The notes below the pieces were generated by a model. The model did not search any database. It had not been told where the DNA came from and saw only the letters and a program-made list of their open reading frames with translations. A program made the translations under genes and the position numbers. DNA of 64,000 bases from JAWXCE01 sp033764775 (GTDB lineage Bacteria > Pseudomonadota > Alphaproteobacteria > Rhizobiales > Rhodomicrobiaceae): the NCBI GenBank assembly GCA_033764775.1, contig JANRIQ010000027.1:263459-327458 (forward strand), read 5' to 3'. Numbering within the stretch: position 1 is the first letter of the stretch; every line of letters begins with the position of its first letter. This document shows positions 59,751 to 64,000 of the stretch, piece after piece.

Positions 59751-60320
59751 ATGTCCGAAATTTCCCAAAACAAAGCCGTTATTAGAGAAAAACACGGTAT
59801 CGCGGTTTACGCGACGAATCCATCAATTCCAAACCCCAATGAGATCATCCGTGCCAAACGGGTGCAGATCGGCGACGCCCATAAGGGCTTTGTCGTCGAT
59901 AACGGCACCGGCGAACTTCTCGGGCGAGGGGGTGCGATCTCCTATGAATGGGAGGATGTAGATAAGGAACGGTTTGTAAAGCTTTACCTCGCGGGCCTAA
60001 AGCAGGCGGCGGGTTTATCCAAGGCTGGCTTGGCCGTCTTCGAAACCGTTTATCAACAATTGCGGGAAAGTAAAGACCGCGATGAAATCCGTCTTAGCCC
60101 CGATACCTCGCCCTTGCCTGCAAAAACCTTTCAGCGCGGATTGCGGGAACTTCTGGAACGGGAATTCTTGTTTCGCTCGCCGTATGACGGCCTATTTTTC
60201 GTCAACATACGCTTCATGTTCAACGGCGACCGGTTGGCCTTTGTAAAAGGCTACCGCCTTAAGAATAGCGATGTAGAACAGGGAATGTTGCCGCTTGCAC
60301 CGCCTACAACGGCGGGCTGA
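59751..60320 (+). CDS. RepL-like plasmid replication/maintenance protein
   Basis: A 189-residue protein. LKQAAGLSKAGLAVFETVYQQLRESKDRDEIRLS and KTFQRGLRELLEREFLFRSPYDGLFFVNIRFMFNGDRLAFVKGYRL show the winged-helix pattern and the F(V/F)N...FNGDR end of RepL-like initiators. GGAG lies upstream of the ATG. It suggests that the excised element can replicate, at least for a time. Confidence 0.72.
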   Translation: MSEISQNKAVIREKHGIAVYATNPSIPNPNEIIRAKRVQIGDAHKGFVVDNGTGELLGRGGAISYEWEDVDKERFVKLYLAGLKQAAGLSKAGLAVFETVYQQLRESKDRDEIRLSPDTSPLPAKTFQRGLRELLEREFLFRSPYDGLFFVNIRFMFNGDRLAFVKGYRLKNSDVEQGMLPLAPPTTAG

Positions 60321-60428
60321 TAATAACGCAAAGGAATGCGGAAAAGTGTCTACGGTTCTCGCTTACGAAAAAGTACAAAGAAACTGAAAAAGATAAAAAC
60401 GTATAAAACTAGAGTCACATACAGATAT

Positions 60429-60454
60429 GCCCTCCCCGCTGAAGCGAGGAGGGC
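60429..60454. terminator. Hairpin between rep and alpA genes
   Basis: GCCCTCC (60429-60435) pairs with GGAGGGC (60448-60454), with an inner CGC/GCG and a TGAA loop. It lies between two convergent genes and can act as terminator for either; no long T-run is visible. Confidence 0.55.
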
Positions 60455-60458
60455 CAAG

Positions 60459-60749
60459 TCAAGGCGATAGATTATCGTCGTCTTCCTGGTCTGGCGGTAC
60501 TACGATAGGGCGTTCCGCGAACCATTTTTCGAGAGTTTCCAGTTTCCACCCGACGCGGTTTTCACCGATCCTGACGCGGGCCGGAAACTTGCCCGCCCGT
60601 TCCAGCCGGTAGATGTGCTGGGGCGTATAGCCGGTCAGCTCTGAAACCTGTTTCATTTTGAGATAACGCAGATGCGCATACGGGTCGTTATTTGGGCTTC
60701 TAAACATTTGTTTCATCCTTTCTGGCATAGCCAAGTTTTCATGAGCCAT
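60459..60749 (-). CDS. AlpA-like helix-turn-helix regulator/excisionase
   Basis: A 96-residue protein. YLKMKQVSELTGYTPQHIYRLERAGKFPARVRIGENRVGWKLETLEKWFAERP is the AlpA/MerR-type winged HTH fold that regulates or helps excision of P4-like elements. It lies 219 bp from the integrase gene on the same strand. Confidence 0.85.
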   Translation of the reverse strand: MAHENLAMPERMKQMFRSPNNDPYAHLRYLKMKQVSELTGYTPQHIYRLERAGKFPARVRIGENRVGWKLETLEKWFAERPIVVPPDQEDDDNLSP

Positions 60750-60968
60750 AGGGTCATGTTGGTTATGTTTCAGGTTATAAGTTGCTGTCGGTAACGGAGG
60801 TGTTGGCCGATGCTGATTCGTTATAACTGTTTCGAATGCAGAAATCGGTATCCAAGAGGTTAATTCTTTTGCTAAAGTTTTAGCTATTACGGACCGTTGT
60901 TCCCGCAGGCGAACCGATGTGCCGCAATGTTACAAAGTTTTTATGTGAAGAAACTTTATAGTGACCCC

Positions 60969-62150
60969 CTACCGGGTCTGCGTAGTATTGATTTTGTTCA
61001 TGAACACGCCCCACTTCTCCAACGCAATGCGCATTTCATCGAGATAGGGATGGCGGTTATATACGCCTGCTACTCCAGCAAAACTGCCGGAGACGTGGTT
61101 CAAGATACGCTCGATCACATGGGGCGGCGTATCGAGCTTGCCGAGAAATGTCGCGGTCGTGCGTCGCAGATCGTGCAGCGTCCAATCGGACACGCCGGAG
61201 AGTTTATCGAACCGGATTTTACCACGTGAGAAACCGGATATCACGGCGTTGTCATTGCCTCGTGCCGGAAACAGCAAATCCTTATGCAGCCGGGGGAGGG
61301 ACTTCAAAACCGCTACGGCATGAGACGAGAGCGGCAACAGATGCTCGCGGCCGTTCTTCGATATCGCGGCCGGTATCGTCCAGGTTTTCGCTTCAAGATC
61401 GATCTGCGACCATCGCATCTGCGTGACCTCGCCGCGCCGCTGTGCGGTCAAAACAAGCAGCTTCGCCATATCGCCCAAGGGATAGCCCTCGGCGTCGAAC
61501 ACCTTCCACACCGCTTTCAGTTCGCTTTCGGATAACACGCGAGCGCGTGAGCCATGTTTCGCCGGTTTCTTGACCTTCAAGCACGGGCTGATCGTGAGCA
61601 TGTCGCGATCCACGCACCATTGAAACAGCGTCTTGATAACGCCAAGCGCATGGTTCGCCTCGCTCGGCTTATCCTCTGCGACAAGTGCATCGAGAATGGC
61701 ATTGATATGGGTCTGGCGGATATCACGGATATCGCGCTTGCCCCACACGCCCACGAAATGCTTTTTCAAGAGCCGCGTCGTTTCTTTCGCCGTGCTCGCC
61801 TTGTTGTGGATGTGGCAATGCCGCTCGATGAAGCGATCAACCACGGCGTCGAACTGAAAAGAGGGGCTATCATCGGCCTCGGCAATCAAAGCCGGGTCGT
61901 TGCCATTGCTGACCTCGCGAAGGGCAAGGGTGGCTTTTTCCCGCGCCTGCATGAGCGAGAGATACGGGTACCGTCCAAGCGATAAACGCCGGGTGCGGCC
62001 ACGGTGCCGGTACATCAGAATGAAAGTCTTGGTGCCGGTGCCCGACACGCGCACCCCAAAGCCCGGAATGCGTCCGTCCCAGATTTCGCTGCGAGCCTGC
62101 CCCTCGGGATTGAGCTTGCGCAACATCAGATCGGTAAAGTGTTGGGGCAT
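60969..62150 (-). CDS. int: Tyrosine integrase, P4-like
   Basis: A 393-residue tyrosine recombinase. The N-terminal DUF4102 arm-binding domain (KLNPEGQARSEIWDGRIPGFGVRVSGTGTKTFILMYRHRGR) precedes the catalytic domain with Arg in TAQRRGEVTQMRW, LHDLRRTTATFLGKL, and HVSGSFAGVAGVYNRHPYLDEMR with the nucleophile tyrosine in VYNRH. It lies next to the right repeat and should use tRNA-fMet as attB. ATG 62150 is preferred over TTG 62162. Confidence 0.95.
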   Translation of the reverse strand: MPQHFTDLMLRKLNPEGQARSEIWDGRIPGFGVRVSGTGTKTFILMYRHRGRTRRLSLGRYPYLSLMQAREKATLALREVSNGNDPALIAEADDSPSFQFDAVVDRFIERHCHIHNKASTAKETTRLLKKHFVGVWGKRDIRDIRQTHINAILDALVAEDKPSEANHALGVIKTLFQWCVDRDMLTISPCLKVKKPAKHGSRARVLSESELKAVWKVFDAEGYPLGDMAKLLVLTAQRRGEVTQMRWSQIDLEAKTWTIPAAISKNGREHLLPLSSHAVAVLKSLPRLHKDLLFPARGNDNAVISGFSRGKIRFDKLSGVSDWTLHDLRRTTATFLGKLDTPPHVIERILNHVSGSFAGVAGVYNRHPYLDEMRIALEKWGVFMNKINTTQTR

Positions 62151-62171
62151 CCTACTACCCAAGTGCTATCC
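62151..62171 (-). repeat. Inverted arm-like site at the integrase start
   Basis: On the reverse strand this reads GGATAGCACTTGGGTAGTAG, similar to the subterminal repeats at both ends of the element. Integrase binding here could also repress its own gene. Confidence 0.5.
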
Positions 62172-62280
62172 GGAGGTAATGGACTGTTTCTGCTGCCGAA
62201 AATGCCGAGATGCGAAAGCCTGAAGGCCGGTTTTCAATGGTTTTTCGGGCTGCAAGCGCGATCAAACCCTGAAAACCGTT

Positions 62281-62305
62281 TCTGGGTAGCACATGGGTAG
62301 CAGAA
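62281..62305 (+). repeat. Right subterminal repeat, probable integrase arm site
   Basis: It is the same 25-base sequence as 43613-43637 with one difference, in the same direction, 117 bp before the right attachment repeat. Confidence 0.65.
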
Positions 62306-62421
62306 AGTCGAGAGTTGGCAGGTGAGAGGACGTTCCGAGAGGTGGTAATAAGCTTATGATTCAAAATGATATTTTGGCTTCACGGGTTCAGCCATGTTTC
62401 GCCATTTGTTCCCAAAAATAA

Positions 62422-62470
62422 AGGCTCATAACCTGAAGGCCGCAGGTTCAAATCCTGCCCCCGCAACCAA
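62422..62470 (+). repeat. attR: right 49-bp direct repeat
   Basis: It is an exact copy of 43520-43568, the 3' half of tRNA-fMet without the 5' half, and marks the right end of the element. The end of the serine recombinase gene on the other strand runs through it and stops in the anticodon-loop part. Confidence 0.95.
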
Positions 62471-63859
62471 CGCAAACCTACCTGATGTTTCCGCGGGAGT
62501 AGCGCTCCCTGGTTTCCCAGACGCCAGGGCGATGACCGCCGCCAGTTCTCCATGCAGATCAATCGTAAGATGCTTACCATCCTCCGATGGCGTCAGAACG
62601 ATCTGACCGATCAGCGACCGGATCACGCTTGCCGCTTGCTGATTGGTTCCAGGCAGCGACAGCGCCTCGCTCAGGCGTTCGATCTTCCGGCGATAAAGGT
62701 CAGCGACGTTTGGCAGCACATCGGGTAAGTGATCGTCGGGCGCAGCGGATAACTTCGCCTCCAACTCCGCTCGTCGCGCTTCAAGTTCGTCCATTCTGCC
62801 TTTCATCGACGGGTGAAACATCCCCTCCTCGATGGAATCGATCACGCTTTTGATGCCCTGCATTACTTTCGTCAGAGCCCTTTTGTCCTCCTCCGCCTGG
62901 CTCCGGCGGTCGCGGTTCAAGCGGTTCGTTTCTTCATGAAATGCCCGCACCGCTTCGGCCACGGCCTCGCACGAGACAAGCCGATGCTTAAGCCCGCTCA
63001 AAACGCGCTCCTCAATATCCTGGCGCGCGATACCAAGTTTGTTGCCACACGTCCCGCGTGCGTAATGGTTCGCACAGGCGTACCGGTCGCGGCCGCGGAT
63101 GGTGTATGACCCCTTGCAACATCCGCAGACGAGCAAACCGGAAAAAATGTGAGTTTGGCGGTTTAGGCCTTTGAGACCCTCCCCCTTGGAGGCAATAGGC
63201 TGTTCAAGGCTTTTTGTTGCCGTCACCTGCCTGGCCTTGACCGCATCCCAGAGATCGTCCTCGATAATCCGAAGCTCCGGAACCTCGCTCACGATCCATT
63301 CTTCGCGTGGATTGAGGCGAGCAATCCGTCTTCCGGTCGACGGGTCTTTCAAAAAACGCTGCCGATTCCACACCAGTTTGCCGACATAAAGCTCGTTATT
63401 GAGGATGCCATTGCCGCGCTTTGCGCTGCCGTGAATGGTGCTCGGCGTCCACCCCTTGCCCATCGGTCCGGGCACCCCGAGACGGTTTAGTTCGAACACC
63501 AACTGTTTGGGCGATCGTCCAGACGCGAACTCGGTGAAAATTCGCCGCACGACATCCGCCTCTGCCGCGACAATCTCCCGCTCGCCGCGAGTGGGCTCAC
63601 CATCAACGCCGATCTTTCTAATAGCGCGGTAGCCGTAACAAAGACCACCCCCGGCTTTGCCCTGTTCAACGCGCCCCCGAAGGCCGCGGCGGGTTTTGTC
63701 AGCGAGATCCTTCAGGAACAGCGCATTCATCGTGCCTTTCAGCCCGACATGAAGTTCGCTAATTTCGCCTTCGGCGAGGGTGATTATTTTCACGCCGGCG
63801 AATTTAAGCCGTTTGTAAATGCCGGCGACATCCTCCTGATCACGGGACAGCCGATCCAT
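62426..63859 (-). pseudogene. Large serine recombinase without its catalytic N-terminal domain
   Basis: A 477-codon frame from MDRLSRDQEDVAGIYKRLKF, which is the end of a resolvase domain. The following recombinase domain (ADKTRRGLRGRVEQGKAGGG), zinc ribbon (CGCCKGSYTIRGRDRYACANHYARGTCGN) and coiled coil (RMDELEARRAELEAKL) are intact. The first 80-100 residues with the nucleophile serine are missing: a stop codon lies two codons upstream (63863-63865). The C-terminus (GAGFEPAAFRL) is encoded by the tRNA repeat, the usual sign of an integrase whose element used a tRNA site. Inactive as an integrase. Confidence 0.85.
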
Positions 63860-63860
63860 C

Positions 63861-64000
63861 GCTTATGAGTATGTGCGCACCTTGTCAAAAGCGGATTGCG
63901 CCTGGGAATTTCTACGCCGCAATCGCCAGTACCAGGCTGATTATCGCGCCTGCAGGGCGATTGCGACCGTCACGCAAACCATCGAAAACGGCGTCCTCAT
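63861..64000 (+). pseudogene. Fragment of a DUF6499-like gene, 5' end missing, runs off the window
   Basis: The forward frame reads YEYVRTLSKADCAWEFLRRN then QYQADYR, matching the N-terminal domain of the DUF6499 regulator-like family common on rhizobial mobile elements. The usual start (M...DWRD-like residues) is absent; the sequence joins the broken serine recombinase at about 63860. The rest lies outside the window. Confidence 0.6.

Noticed and set aside
62380..62580. Reverse frame with GQDLNLRPSGYEP-like residues
   Set aside because: This is the well-known translation of the antisense strand of a tRNA 3' half, not a protein.

Overview
The window is a GC-rich alphaproteobacterial chromosome segment, most likely from a methylotroph or methanotroph of the Hyphomicrobiales. 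Three things point there: a lanthanide-type methanol dehydrogenase cluster (xoxF, xoxG, xoxJ) with its PQQ-associated ABC system, a complete pqqABCDE operon, and a group of genes for the archaeal-type C1 carriers tetrahydromethanopterin and methylofuran. An alphaproteobacterial LexA-type box (GTTC-N7-GTTC) and a DUF2794 gene agree. I cannot fix the genus.

Layout. 1-8 kb (mostly minus strand): a UbiB gene cut by the window edge, an Uma2 gene, then one tightly overlapping operon read from about 8047 down to 1704. It encodes a SsuABC/NrtABC-type importer, an MfnB-FolB fusion protein, an amino-acid-kinase protein like MfnE, a dihydropteroate-synthase-related protein (DUF6513) and a DUF447 protein. 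8-20 kb: methanol oxidation. Plus-strand genes encode a periplasmic binding protein, a beta-propeller protein, a small exported protein, an ABC ATPase, an ABC permease and a further exported protein (a lut-type set). They converge on minus-strand CXXXCW protein, xoxJ, xoxG and xoxF. 18.5-24 kb: a pentapeptide-repeat protein, a quinoprotein-relay zinc hydrolase and pqqABCDE. 24-43 kb: ordinary chromosomal genes, including a molybdopterin oxidoreductase/ferredoxin reductase/DUF6510 set with moaB, a radical-SAM gene under a likely SOS box, rnhB, an SDR pair in which one copy has lost its catalytic lysine, a YbbA/YbbP-type ABC system with tesA, a Bax-inhibitor-like protein and DUF2794.

43.5-62.5 kb: an integrative mobilizable element of about 18.9 kb inserted in the initiator tRNA-fMet gene. 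It is bounded by a 49-bp direct repeat of the tRNA 3' half (43520-43568 and 62422-62470). It carries a tyrosine integrase, an AlpA-like protein, a RepL-like protein, a ParA-like/RHH pair, a MOBP-type relaxase, a MobC-like protein, a candidate oriT and a coupling protein that has no membrane anchor but overlaps a small two-TM protein gene. No type IV secretion genes are present, so transfer would need a helper. Cargo is a full PvuII-like restriction-modification system with controller protein, an AAA ATPase with a CPYC hook (RloC/PrrC-like architecture, possible phage defence), a Phd/PemK toxin-antitoxin pair, and an exported tail-fibre-like protein with an S74 autoprocessing chaperone domain. 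The AAA and restriction-modification genes are visibly AT-rich against their neighbours.

Beyond the right attachment site lies a serine recombinase gene that has lost its N-terminal catalytic domain. Its 3' end runs into the tRNA repeat, and its broken 5' end abuts a fragment of a DUF6499-like gene. This points to a second, older and decayed element at the same tRNA.
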